DNA from: Bryopsis sp. KO-2023
Lineage: Eukaryota; Chlorophyta; Ulvophyceae; Bryopsidales; Bryopsidaceae
Length of the DNA stretch: 64,000 nt
Direction: 5' to 3'
NCBI GenBank assembly: GCA_030272585.1
Contig: BSYQ01000002.1
Location: 1,612,001-1,676,000 of the forward strand
The position numbers and the translations under genes are program-made. Of the stretch, positions 51,001 to 61,314 are shown in pieces (position 1 is the first letter of the stretch; each line of letters opens with the position of its first letter). The notes under the pieces were generated by a model. That model did not search any database and was not told where the DNA came from. It saw only the letters and a program-made list of their open reading frames with translations.

Positions 51001-53019
51001 TACGAGCCATTCGAAATGGCCGTAACGAGTTCGAAATGCAGATTTCGGAACATGTGCATCTTTGATTCGAACCTGCCAATAGCCACTCCGTAAGTCGATT
51101 TTTGTGAAGTATTTCGCTCCTTCCACCTGGTCCGCCATCTCGTCCATCCTGGGTAACGAATACCTCGATCGCACCGTTTGTTTGTTGAGCATCCGATAGT
51201 CGATGCACATGCGCAACGATCCATCAGATTTCGCCGCGAAAATCACGGGTGCTCCATACGGGCTGTGCGACGGCCGTATCATATTGTGCGACAGCAAATA
51301 ATCAAGCTGTGCGCGCACTTCCTTGAGTTCAATTGGGCTGAGCTTGTAGATCGGACGTGAGACCGGTTTGGAATCCGGCTGCTCGGTGATTTCGAAATCG
51401 TGCATGCGGCGAGGAGGTAGCTTCTTTGGTAGATCCTCAGGAAATCTCTTTGCATGTTGACGTAACACCTCCTTCAGTCCACTTAGTTCCTCTGGGATGT
51501 CATCGATCATTCCATGCAGTTTTGGGTCGACTGTAACATCACTCTCGTCATAGTCCGTCCCAGAGTTCGCTTTTCCAACTTCGTCCTTTGTTTTGTCTTT
51601 TCTCGACTCTGGATGCGAATCTGGTTGTGACATGACCTCCTTATTTCTCTGGGTGGCATTCAGTTCCATCCCATGTTGTGATGTTCCAGTCAGTTCTTGT
51701 TGTTGTTTCCCCTGGAAGTCTCCATTCAGCAGTTCCATTATTGTAATCTCCCCTCCACTCTCACAGTCCTTTCCTTCAGTTGTCAGTTCCCATTCAGGTA
51801 GATCAGAGTTTGGTTCAGTTGATGGCTTGATCCACAGAGCAAACAGTTGCTCCTCATTTGCTTTGATCATTTTGGATAGTTGCTTGGCTGATAGGAGGTT
51901 TAATCTCCTTCCACAGTTCTTGGTTTCTGGATGGTCACCATAATGACCCTGCAACACCAAATCTGGCTTGCCCACTCTGTTGATCGTCACCTTATGCGTA
52001 ATCCAATCGATTTTTGGATTTTCGTCCGTTAGCCACGACTTTCCAAAAATCATATCATGCATTAGCTCTTTCAGCACCAGAAATTTCCTTTTCGTTCTGT
52101 ACTTTCCGAATCGAACAGTTGTCATGCAGGTCCCAATCACATGGGCCTTTGAATCATCAGCCAGCGAAACTGGCTTTGCGTTTTTATCCGGTCGGTATTT
52201 CAATCCCAACCGTTTCACCAAGCTTTCTGAAACGAAATCAGTCGAAGCCCCGCTGTCGACCAACACTGTAACTGCCTCGTGAGACAGCGAGCCGCGCAAC
52301 CTCAACAGGGTGGATCGACTTCCCACTCCTGATGCTGTTAATTCCTCTGCGTTCGACTCCTTTTCCCCGGTCGACCCAACCACACTCCCCTCTTCGTCGG
52401 CATCCATTTGGAAATCAGCATCCGATTTTCCAGGGACTGCATTTCCGACATCTGTGTGACAACCTTCAGCCTGACGTTCGCCAACTGAATCCTGAGGCTT
52501 CATGGCGTATGAACTCGTCTCCGCCTCATTCTGCCCCCCAGGGTGGTCATCGAGCGTGGTCGGCGTCGCCGACTCTTTCTTTTCCGACATGCATGCATCC
52601 CGCATGCCGACGTCCTTGATTTCTGGCATGACGTCCTCATCCTCCGACGCCAAACTTCCTTCACCATTTCCGTCACCAACCACCGCGTCGTCTTCCTTAT
52701 TCGACGTCGAACTGTGTACCTTCTTTGCGATCTGTCTTCCCTGTCGTCGGGATACTTTCCCAACTGTCGGCGGTGATCCTGTTTTCTGGTTACACAATCT
52801 GTTTGACGCCAAACCTCGGAACTCTTTTAGAACCTCGTTAATTTCTCCGACGAGACTTTTCTGGCTCCCCAGCAGTTCAACAATAGCACCTTCCACAGTC
52901 GATAACCGTTCACGGACACTTCCGCGTTTCCTGTTACTGTGATCGGTTGAACTTTCCTTTGCTGATCCAGATCGCGCGTCACCTGACTGCGCTTTCTGTT
53001 TGCGTTGTCTTGTCGTCAT
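48010..53019 (-). CDS. Pol polyprotein with chromodomain, reduced Gag region
   Basis: 1669 residues from ATG 53019. Residues 1-240 are charged and low-complexity with one short coiled-coil-like helix (RERLSTVEGAIVELLGSQKS). I see no capsid fold and no CCHC knuckle. Protease starts at D255 (LVDSGASTDFV). RT shows KIDLRSGYWQVRI, MPFGFTDAPAYF and FLDD near residue 705. RNase H follows with VVATDASQEGIGG. A ~200-residue hydrophilic spacer comes before integrase, which has an HHCC finger (CRTCPKC) and the D-D-E core (SLDLIVQLP, VSDRDSRF, QTERMNRVLEETL). The chromodomain near 1592-1645 reads YEVERILDHRE...RYLVRWKGFG...SWEPW. It probably directs integration to particular chromatin, as known for chromoviruses. 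Confidence 0.93.
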   Translation of the reverse strand: MTTRQRKQKAQSGDARSGSAKESSTDHSNRKRGSVRERLSTVEGAIVELLGSQKSLVGEINEVLKEFRGLASNRLCNQKTGSPPTVGKVSRRQGRQIAKKVHSSTSNKEDDAVVGDGNGEGSLASEDEDVMPEIKDVGMRDACMSEKKESATPTTLDDHPGGQNEAETSSYAMKPQDSVGERQAEGCHTDVGNAVPGKSDADFQMDADEEGSVVGSTGEKESNAEELTASGVGSRSTLLRLRGSLSHEAVTVLVDSGASTDFVSESLVKRLGLKYRPDKNAKPVSLADDSKAHVIGTCMTTVRFGKYRTKRKFLVLKELMHDMIFGKSWLTDENPKIDWITHKVTINRVGKPDLVLQGHYGDHPETKNCGRRLNLLSAKQLSKMIKANEEQLFALWIKPSTEPNSDLPEWELTTEGKDCESGGEITIMELLNGDFQGKQQQELTGTSQHGMELNATQRNKEVMSQPDSHPESRKDKTKDEVGKANSGTDYDESDVTVDPKLHGMIDDIPEELSGLKEVLRQHAKRFPEDLPKKLPPRRMHDFEITEQPDSKPVSRPIYKLSPIELKEVRAQLDYLLSHNMIRPSHSPYGAPVIFAAKSDGSLRMCIDYRMLNKQTVRSRYSLPRMDEMADQVEGAKYFTKIDLRSGYWQVRIKDAHVPKSAFRTRYGHFEWLVMPFGFTDAPAYFMRLMNDTLRPYIDRFVLVFLDDVLIFSRDAESHAEHVRLVLEKLQEQKLYAKASKCEFGRSGVEFLGTWMEKDGTYPMANKVDAIRSWPQPANVHDIRSFLGLCSFYRRFVRNFSVIAAPLSNLTKSGKPWHWGRLEKDAFEKLKVAMTSAPVLRHFDDKLPVVVATDASQEGIGGVLMQRGESGLHPIAFESHKFTEAESNYPVHEQELLAIVHCLKKWRTYLEGRHFTLRTDNASLVWLDSQKGLTRRQVRWTQFLAPFDFDTIHIKGKDNVVADALSRCPQPNRSHGLGPGGDQGSSVHKTKKGSTGHASMTKSETGNHDDAWNAKAESMQHANLECGITGLNETTNKTLPNNDSNVMKDRESQELSKVSKKLQTGGEQGDATPDVKSHQKKKDVRFQTTGESGLMEPEIKNEMPKEKDPNRWSSGDDSDGAPESYRPLGTRLVNDVDSLGGERRQSMEKGGAKTESANALTRSQVQQKTITPEKLEKAQATDAYCGNIRKLLKKSDPNVCKEFKMDGKLIKKKSGQIVIPTSIRQEVLKEAHDSDVAGHKGRDRTLDLIKRYYFWKRMDKDVNEYCRTCPKCQKAKSEAKVPAGKLQPMPIPNRRWESVSLDLIVQLPETEKGNTAIVVFVDRLSKMSHFVPTVTTATAKDLAEIFFREVWRHHGMPSNLVSDRDSRFVSAFWRRLMELSGTELKLSSAFHPQTDGQTERMNRVLEETLRCYVDARRRDWDERLPAAEFAYNNGKHSSTGQSPFYLNTGEHPLVPLALIGKRGIETEIRGVNDILGNMKKDLDSAKMLLKQAQERQKRYADKSRREEEFKIGDRVLLSTENLSFAGSGISPKLGPKFVGPFKVLARLGAVAYRLELPETWNIHDVFHVVRMRRYRESEDFVRPNPEPPAPVTNEGQLEYEVERILDHRETRRGRSVKRRYLVRWKGFGSEHDSWEPWIHLTNAAETVLAYHQLVGIQPTKEEADLRRLIQ

Positions 53020-53099
53020 AGTTCTGTTCCGAGGAAAGACTTTGACGTGCCCCTCAACCCGTTTCCTTCCCAGTGATCGCTACCTCGTGTGAGGTGCCT

Positions 53100-53111
53100 G
53101 CTCCGAAACCA
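53100..53111 (-). promoter_or_regulatory. Primer-binding site of chromovirus
   Basis: TGGTTTCGGAGC, one base inside the 5' LTR on the minus strand. It is identical to the PBS core of the other LTR element, although the two LTRs and ORFs are unrelated at the nucleotide level. Confidence 0.8.
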
Positions 53112-53112
53112 T

Positions 53113-53293
53113 TGTGACGGGTCGTTCTGGGTGCGAGGTTTGGTGGTGTGAGTCAGTGAGTGAAGGTCAGGTTTTTACAACGTTGTTGTCCAAGTCAAAA
53201 TCGGTCTCTCAAAAACACGGTTCCAGTAAATATATAACCCACATCCGGGTTCGCCTAGTCGGTCATACACCTAAGTCTCCCAGTCCGACTACA
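53113..53293 (-). repeat. 5' LTR of chromovirus
   Basis: 181-bp partner of 47157-47337. A 93-base leader separates it from the ORF start. Confidence 0.93.
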
Positions 53294-53298
53294 CAATA

Positions 53299-55979
53299 TG
53301 AATGGATAGATGACCAGGCAAACGCCTTTGATGGAAATAAGAGCTAATGGACGGAAGCGCCAAATTTTTTCGAAAGATATGATACACGGGATCGTGATTG
53401 ATACTAGATTGTGATGAGAGTGGTGATGCACTGGGGGCAATTCGAGGGAAAAAGCATTTCGACAATTAACACCCGATGTATTGTTACTCAGTTGACTTTT
53501 GCTGAACCTAGCTACACCACAACACAACAAGAATGGCTTGCTATGGTGATTAAGCTCAAAAAGTTCCGACGTTACCTCTTGGGATGAAAGAGCTTAATTA
53601 TGAGCAAAGATTATGCCACCTTACGTCAACTAGTGAAAAATAGCTTTTTGAAAAAAGCGTATTATTTCGACTCATGGTGTTCTTATCATTGTTAAGATAA
53701 GGTTTAATTCCTCCCAAACTACGAGTCCCTGTGGCAGTGCACCAACACATTAGCAATTGATAAAAAGAATTTACCGAGTATTCTCTCATTCATTGATGAT
53801 AAACCACAAACAGGACATTTGGTGTATCTATCGTTACAATCATTTTAGATACGTTGAGCATTTATCAATGGATCCATAAATTTTATGAGAGAATTGATTA
53901 AACTTCATTTAATTGTTCAATATACCTTTGTAGTTATAAGAGAAAACGCATATTCCTGGCAGGGGTATCCTCTCAGCAAAATCGAAGATTGGTGTTGAAA
54001 TCAAAATGATATGCAATTTGGGTCAGAAGCTCTACTCTACGTATCAAGTATGACATTCCCATTTAATTGAGTTCATTAATTCAAATTTCCTATCGTGGCA
54101 CTTGGCGGAATTGCAATTGTGTTGTAAGAGCCGAAGGGGTAGTAGATAATCTCGAAAGCAATATTTTTCGTTGGTTTCAAAGGAGTCTTGGACGTTTAGC
54201 TAGAGGAGTTTTGAATTCATTTGGGTATAAAGACCAGGTTTTTTTGTTTGTTTGGCTTTTTCGGTATGAACAAAACTCTGATTCGATCAGAGTTTTTTTG
54301 ATTTTATTTTCGCGATTGTGATGTCAAAAGCAAAACGGAACTCGCTTGGATGATGCATGCCTTGGCTGTAGCAAAACCTCGCAAAATACGCCCAATCTAT
54401 TTATATTGATATTCTAACGTGACGTCTATCACATCCAAAAAATGCCAAAAAGTGGCTCAAATGGAGCTATAATATCGGGTAAAGGTTTGCTAAACAAGTT
54501 ATTAAGTATAGAGAAGCTCTACACTACGACCAAGTTTAAGATTGTGTTTTATCAACCTAACTTGATATTAGTAAGAACTCCCCTTGATGCATGGAGTGCT
54601 CAACCAAACATAATATCTTGGAAGGGAAAAGAATTGGTTTCGAAATCTTTATTTTTTTATAATATCCCATGAAAATCAATACGGTGCAAGGAAGGACACC
54701 ATATAAAAGCATTTACAATTGGACCACAAGACCATTTATTTTATAGGATAGGAAATTGCAAACTTCATAACGTTCATAAGGTGGGATTTTCAATCATAAA
54801 CTACATGTTTTATGTTTTCCCTGCTTCCTACATAACTCTTGTATGATGGGTAAGAAATATATGAACGTGGCCTTAACTCACAAGGTCCTATCCATTAAAG
54901 CATAAAAGACAAGGGTTTTACACCCCTTAAATCCACTTGAAAAATCAAGCTTTTGTTCTTGTTCTCGAAGGGTGTTGAGACGAAAGATACTTTACCTGAA
55001 GAAAATTTTAAATCGCACGGTAGGGTGCACTATAAAGAGATAGTTTCGGGAGGCTAACCAAATAATTGATTTTCACCATGGGCGGGGTACATAAACGCTC
55101 TTGCCAATGAAACAAGGGAGGTGTTATTTTAATTGCACGTTAAAGAGCAGATTTAAGTCTAAAAGAGAGAAGATCCCTAGGGAATTTAATATCGATTATA
55201 TGGGCTCTCCTACATAGTCGTCATCAACAAGGCGTGGACTGTTAATCAGCTCAGAAGTCGCTAGTACCTCTACTCCACGGAGGAGATGAGCGATAAAGTA
55301 CATGGTATTCTTTATTTTGTTTGGGCAGTCTAAACCCTTGGAGATTAGAACATGTTCTATAAAACATGCAAAAATATTTAGTTTAGCTATAAAAGTTGTG
55401 TAGCAATAACAACGAGATACCTCGAAGACAAAATTATCACATGACAATGTGTCATCTCGCCACATAATGACTCGATAATTGGGTGGACTTGCTTGAAGAA
55501 TAAGAACAATGATTACGTCATTTTTAGTCGTGCTTACAATAGAAATTGTATCATCGTCAAACTTCGTTTGATTTATCTGCAGGTGCAGGTCAAGTCATAT
55601 TTGTATTCTTCAGATGTCGTACTAATATCATTCTCTTCAAGAAGACGAATATCGTAGGGTTGTTCCAGAATCCTTCCCAAGGACCCCAAGGACGCGACAA
55701 CTTCATCACTATTTGCAAGAGTAGTATGGGTGAACAAAGACTTCAGTACGAAAAGTACTGTACTAGAGTATTTGTAAAGAGAGTACTTGTACAAAGAGTG
55801 GGTGTACACAGACCCGTGGACGAAAGTGGACGAAAGCACAGACGAAGGTGGACGAAAGCACAGACAAAAAGTGTTGTTTTTCAGGATATGGGCGTGATAC
55901 GATCGTTCTTTCTTTCTTGTTTGGGGGTTCCCAGCAAGGGGGGAAGGGAGGTGGCTCCTTGGTGAATTTGTTATCCTTT
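53299..55979. other. AT-rich intergenic DNA
   Basis: No gene supported. Short frames (54067-54321 +, 54442-54672 +, 55546-55965 +) lack motifs. A short GTGGACGAAAG repeat lies at 55816-55865. Confidence 0.35.
55816..55865. repeat. Short GTGGACGAAAG direct repeats
   Basis: GTGGACGAAAG or close variants occur four times, two of them followed by CACAGAC. Confidence 0.7.
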
Positions 55980-57760
55980 TTTTTTCTTTATAATTACTTA
56001 CGATCTTCGTATAAAATTTTAATCGTTTTTAATCTTAATTTTAAGATGCTTTTTTTTTCTAAGACATTACCTCATGCAACTTCATCAAGTAATCTTAGCT
56101 CCTTAGTTCCGGTTTTCGTGGTGGTCATACGTTTTCTCTCCGTCCAATCTTACTAAAAAAGAAGGAAGAAAAGATTTCAAAAACATATATATTGAAGAAT
56201 ATCTAGACTTGATGATAAGTACTTCGAGGAAAGAGGGAAAAAAAAGTGTTGTCGGATTAAAAAAAAACGGCTCTTTTTTCCAATTAGAAAGAAAGAAGAA
56301 AGCAAACAAACAAACAAAGAAGAAATTATATCTGATTGTATACTTCTTACTCCAAAATTTTCCCCTCCTTTTACTTTTTTTTACTCTGCAAGAAAAATGG
56401 TGTTAAATTGCCAAGAGATTTTTTTTTCGGAAATTCTCATTTACTGGAACTCTAAAAAGAGGGGAAAACAAAACAAAAAACACCTCTCTATAAAAAAAAC
56501 TCTTTGAAAAACAGATTATTTGAGAACTAAATTTATTCTTAAAAAAAAATAAAAATAACCTTCCTCAAGCAGGGATTACTCAAACCATTCTGGAGCTCGA
56601 CTTTCTTTTTCTCCCCGACCTCCCCTCCGAAAAAACTAAACAAACTGAACAATCAATAAATAAAACAAGAGGAGAAAGAAAGGGGAAAAAGAAAAAGAAA
56701 AAAAAACAGACGCGAAGATCTGTTTTCGTTCCGTCAAATCTTTTTTTATTTTTGCCCTACACCTGTTGTCCTTCTCCACCACTTATGATATCTGAAAAAC
56801 GGAGTGTGGGTATCCGTTCACTATTAAAAAATTAAAACAGAAAAAAAAAACAAAACGAATTTAGTCTTTTCAGGGTGGAGAAAACAAAAACTGGAAATTT
56901 TATCTTTGAAGAGGAGAAAACTGTAGAACTCTTTTTAAAAAAATAATTTGTTTTTTCAGTCAAGGAAAAGAGAAGGGGCTATTTTTTCTACAGGCCCAAA
57001 CCTCCTCAGGCCCCTCCCACATTGCATATAGTAAAGAAAATAAGGTCAAGCTAGTTTTTTTTCCTGTTTTTTCCCTCAAGGGGGAAGAAACATGTCACAC
57101 TTTCTCACTTTTTTTCCTGTTTTTTTCCCTTTTTTTTCCTCCCGGGGGGAGAAAGATGTCACACTTTCTCACTTTTTTTCCATCAGTCATCAACACAGCT
57201 CCTGTCCCCGTGTTGCCTGAGAAAAAAAAATTGCAAAAAAGATGTTCAAGAAGTTTCATATTTTCGGTTACTGCCCCCCCCCCCCCCCAAAAAAAAACAT
57301 ACATGAAAAAGATATTTGGAAAAAAAAAGTCCTCCACAGAAACCCCTCTCTTTTCCTCTAAAAAAAAAACTGGAAGAACAAAAAAAAATTAACAATGATA
57401 GAAAAAAAAACAAAAACAGAGCAGCAAAAAAATGGGTCCTACTGAACCCTCTCTCCCCTCCCCTCCCCCCCCAGAAAATAAGAAATGAATCAAAATAAAA
57501 TAGAATAAGAATAATGTAAAAATAAAATAGAATAAGAATATTATAAAAATAAAATAGAATAAGAATAATATTTAAAAAAAAAACACGGGGGCGTCGGGTC
57601 GATTCCACACCGTCGACGTCCTGTTCTCCGATTTCGTTTTTCGCCGTTTTTTCCCTTTTTGCGCTCTCACTCATTCTCTCTCTCTCTCTCCCTCTCTCCC
57701 TCTCTGTGGAAAAAACGAAAAGTAAAAAAACGAGGAGAAAAAAAAAACAGGTCTCAGAGA
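55980..57760. repeat. Homopolymer-rich low-complexity region
   Basis: A roughly 1.8-kb tract dominated by A-runs, T-runs, C-runs and purine/pyrimidine stretches. It includes a poly-C tract near 57273-57290, three imperfect AAATAAAATAGAATAAGAATA units near 57490-57570, and a (TC)n tract near 57672-57700. Apparent frames here (Phe/Lys-rich) are compositional artefacts. Confidence 0.8.
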
Positions 57761-59732
57761 CTTAAGAGTGGAGGCGTTCGTTAGGTTTCAAACAGGAGCG
57801 CGTGCAAACCCATCTTCCCTGTTGAATTCGTTTTTGAAAAAAAAGACAGAAAAGAGATCGACTGACCCGCACCCTGAACGCGCGCTCGACAGATTTTTCC
57901 TCCCTCACCTTTCCCCTTTCTTTCTTCGTCTCCATCAATTGTCCTTCGCCGTTCTCGCAGGTCAGTTTTTTTTTTTTTGTTTTGCTGGAGGGGTTGGGGG
58001 GTGGGGGGTAGACAGGAAAAGGTGGGTTGGTCTTTGCATTACCTAATCGAGGTCAGCGCTTTTTTTGCGACGCCGAAAAAAAAAAATCCCTCTGAGCACG
58101 ATTTGCTGTGTTCTCATCATCGCATGGTGTCGAATGGGTTCTTTTATGACCGACAGACACACAGGTCTGACCGGTGTCCGCCGGTCTGACATAGGCGTCG
58201 AAGTGTTTCCAGAGATAGAAGCCGCACAGGCAAAAACTCAAACAGAACACTCACAGACTCCAACACCTTCATCCAATTCTTATCTTCACAGAAGTGCTGT
58301 CCCTGTTGAGAAAACACTTTAAAAAAAAGGACGTCACGCCACTAAGTGATCGTCAAAAGAATGGGGAAAAAACAACAATCCTTTAGAAAATTTTCGAACC
58401 CAAGGGCCTTTGCAAGCACCCTTTGATCCTAAGTTCAAACAGAGATTCAACCCCCAAGAACCTTCCTATCCCCTTCGTAGTGTCTAGCGACCCTGCGCAC
58501 CATGTGGTCAGTCCTACTCTCTTGCCTGTTCTCCCCGCCGCAACACAGCCGCCACTCTGCCGCAGCACGCACGTACATGCGCGTCTAGTCGTCACCCCTT
58601 GTCCGACTGAATGCCTTAGATCTATTCCTGCGACAACAGCAAACTGGGAAAAAGGTCTGAGGAATATGTATCTGGCACACCTCCACTCTTTCGTTCTCTT
58701 TGGTTTGGTGGAGCGCACACTTCTTCTAGGGCGGGGACAGCACCAACTCAGAAACTAAGGTGAATGCGTCACTTCTCCCCGATCAAAAAGAGGTTTCAAT
58801 ATGTCCCTACTTTCCCAGCAAACGTTCGAAACCCGTGTTGAGCTTGGGTCGTTCTCCGACATTTTTTTTCGTTAAGCTCGCAAACCCTTACCTGGCTTTC
58901 GAGTAAAGTTGTGCGCCGACCTTTGAGTCACAGCCACCCCACACGCTCGTACCATTAAAGAAACATCCTCGAGGGCGTAGGACTCCATAATATGGAGTCC
59001 ATATCTTACTTCCCAGCCGCCACTTGAAAAAGACTTGGTGACAGATGCATGCACCACCAGCATTGCTCCTTCCATTCAAGAACCTCTTGAAGATCTGTTA
59101 TCGATCTCCACATGAGTTTTTGCGACGCAACTGGGCTCGCTTGCGAGCGACGGTTGCAGATCGCTCGTCACTCAAGCAGCACCCCAACCATCTTCCAGGT
59201 TACATTCCCTTGTCCCAACCCCAAGCAATGGACCAGCTGTCCAGCTCCTCCCTCTCCGCCAAATGAATCAAGTCCTCACAACGAAAGATTCAGAGGGGGC
59301 TTTTGCTTAAATATATATCGGTGTGCGACCTGTAAAGTTTCGGCCTTCAGGCCATTGTTTCAAAACACTTGTCTGCTGGAGAGCCAGGCCCAGAATCGAT
59401 TCAACTCATCTCTTACAACTCATTCGTTCCCTTCTATCCCATTTGTCAGTCCATCGAAATTCTCCTGACGCTCAACCACATGTTCGTAAAAAAACACAAG
59501 TGTAACTTCACACCAACTCGAACACGGTCCCTCAGGTCAATTTTCTTCGTCCAACTCACTCCCTTAGCCTGTTTCAAGACAGTTCATTCACTCTTTCCCA
59601 GCCAGCGCCACAGCCCCGAAGTCTCCCTTTGCTTTTCTCCCTTTCACTTTCCTCTCCTTTCACACAGTATTTTGCCCCACGATAAAAAGTCCCTCCTATC
59701 GCTATTGTCTTGCATCGGAACCGGACTGTCGA
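57761..59732. other. Start of host gene space, exons not resolved
   Basis: Composition returns to normal. 57840-57960 ends in a pyrimidine-rich run and TCTCGCAG, a good 3' splice site. The plus frame to 58322 ends with a coding-like stretch (SDIGVEVFPEIEAAQAKTQT) and a stop. The plus frame 58423-58758 and the minus frame 59075-58872 (ATG-started, MEGAMLVVHASVTKSFSSG) are other exon candidates. A near-perfect palindrome GGACTCCAT-AAT-ATGGAGTCC lies at 58980-59000. None could be tied to a product. Confidence 0.3.
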
Positions 59733-60115
59733 TCATCTGCGCCTCCACAGGGCCACAGCAGCGACCCCTATTACAGCACCCCCAATCAGGGAGCACCTCT
59801 TCCAAAATTTTGGTTTAAACTGTCCTCTGCTTCTTTCATCACGGTCATCGAGCGTGGGTGGATTGGCCGGCGTTCCACTTGGAGGTTCCTCCGCCGCCAC
59901 TGGGATGGATCCGTGGTCTGCTCGGGAGGTCGAGCTACCTGCAGGGAGGGCGGACGCAGACTTCCCACCAGAGTGTAGAACGCTGGCACTGAGTGCATCC
60001 TCAGTTTCCTTGGAAGCCCTAGCACGACAAATTGGATTCGTTAAGCAACAAACAGTTTGTATCGAAACAACTGCTTCAGCAGATCCTGTTCCTTCACAAC
60101 TCAAAACGCTTGTCT
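59733..60115 (-). CDS. Tail-anchored-type ORF, possibly last exon of the LRR gene
   Basis: The minus frame ends with a basic residue cluster, one hydrophobic segment and RRR: KFWKRCSLIGGAVIGVAAVALWRRR-stop. This is the layout of a C-terminal tail anchor, often mitochondrial or peroxisomal when flanked by basic residues. The preceding ~95 residues are Ser/Ala/Pro-rich and unrecognised. There is no ATG near the start of the open frame, so it should be a downstream exon. A phase-compatible join to the LRR gene exists through a 45-base intron (GT at 60160, AG at 60117-60116), but the donor GTCTGA is weak and the intron short for this window. If real, the LRR protein would be membrane-anchored. 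Confidence 0.35.
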
Positions 60116-60119
60116 CTAG

Positions 60120-61314
60120 TTAGTTCCTGTACCGTGTCAGCCCTCCCCCGGTGCTCAGACCTCTCGAGGTCCGCGTATCTCTTTCTTCAGTGTTCGCTCG
60201 TTTTAGTATCGCCATGATAAAGGACGTCCGCATTTTGATTGTTCCCGAGGTCGCTGCAGGGCGTTGGAGGCATTCTATCTCGTTGCTTGGACAGGAGCCT
60301 GCCTTTGGGCCGTACCAAACCTCCCAGAGCTTCTTCTTTGAGCCCGGGAGCTCCTCCATCATTGGGTTACCGTTTAGCACTAGCTTCTTTAGCCCCGTGA
60401 TGGCACCCAGGGCCACAGGAAGGCTGTTAAGAAGGTTATCTGCCAAACTTAGCTCCGTTAGAGCCTGCAAGTTTCCGATCTCAGCTGGTAGGGCCCTGAT
60501 CTGTTGAACACACATGAGCGCTCACGTTTCACCCTCTGTCAGGAAATCAGCACCTCTTGAGTTCAACAGTGAAGGCGCAGCCTTGATTCCTAACCTTGTT
60601 CTGGTCTAATTTTAAAACCGTCAATAAGCTCAGTCCGCCTATCTCGGGTGGGAGCGTCCTGATGCAGTTTCGTGATAGAACGATGACCTTCGCGTTTCGC
60701 TTTTTTAACAGATCATGGGGGACTTCCTGTAGGCCCCATTCCTTGGCCAGTATGGTAAATTCGCCCATCATTTCCTGAACAACACATCACGACAAACATT
60801 AACGGAATGCTCCAAAGCTCATGGTCGATCAGATAGCATCCTTTGGAGCGAGAAACCCTCCCTCCACTTTAAAAGTTTGTGTGTTTTTGAGCGAAACCTA
60901 GCCACAAAAGCGTTGTGTGGCACCTCAGTGAGTTTTTTTCTTTCCAATCATAATGAATTCCGATCAGGAAAGCAACCCCCAGGAGAGAAAAAGGGTTTTG
61001 TTTTCGTGGAGCTACCTCTCCTTGGCTGAATTGATCAAAACTAGACCGAAAAACAAAGCAACGACAGCGTCGCTGGCGATCAGCTGTGAGGATATCCCCA
61101 CTATGTGAAAGTTTCACACTGCAGCACCCCTACTCCCTTAACCAGTTTTCTGGTATAGGAGTGTATTTATAAGTGCTTTGATAATCTCCCAAAGATTTTT
61201 TGCCACTGCCCAAGCTGCCGAAAGGCCAGAGCCACTTTTGGTAGTTGAACGCACCGTCCGAAAATCTACTCTCGAGGTCGAAATTCTATTTGCCTCCTTT
61301 GTGTTTGGCTCCAT
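60120..61314 (-). CDS. Leucine-rich-repeat protein, three exons
   Basis: Exon 1 is 61314-61255, with an ATG inside GCCGCCGCCATGG (20 codons). Exon 2 is 60774-60595 and exon 3 starts at 60500. The exon 2/3 intron (60594-60501, 94 bases, GTTAGG...TTCAACAG) splits a repeat exactly in phase: LTVLKLDQNK joins IRALPAEIGN. At least three LRR units are visible: VIVLSRNCIRTLPPEIGGLS, LTVLKLDQNK/IRALPAEIGNL and LTELSLADNLLNSLPVALG, then LKKLVLNGNPM. The pattern L-x-x-L-x-L-x-x-N-x-[IL]-x-x-LP-x-x-[IL] suits small intracellular LRR proteins of the LRRC57/Shoc2 sort, which act as protein-binding scaffolds. Exon 3 runs to TAA at 60120 after a basic tail, unless spliced again. Exon 1 is inferred from its phase and start context. 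Confidence 0.75.

Larger units (their letters stand above)
47157..53293 (-). mobile_element. Intact chromovirus (Ty3/gypsy LTR retrotransposon)
   Basis: A 6137-bp element on the minus strand with 181-bp LTRs (47157-47337 and 53113-53293) showing no difference by eye. It has TG...CA ends and a 5-bp target duplication CAATA (47152-47156 and 53294-53298). The polypurine tract GTGGAGGGGAT (47348-47338) abuts the 3' LTR. A single ORF carries protease, RT, RNase H, integrase and a C-terminal chromodomain, which defines a chromovirus. The insertion is young. Confidence 0.95.

Noticed and set aside
57095..57674. Phe/Ile/Lys-rich frames
   Set aside because: They arise from A/T homopolymers and short repeats.
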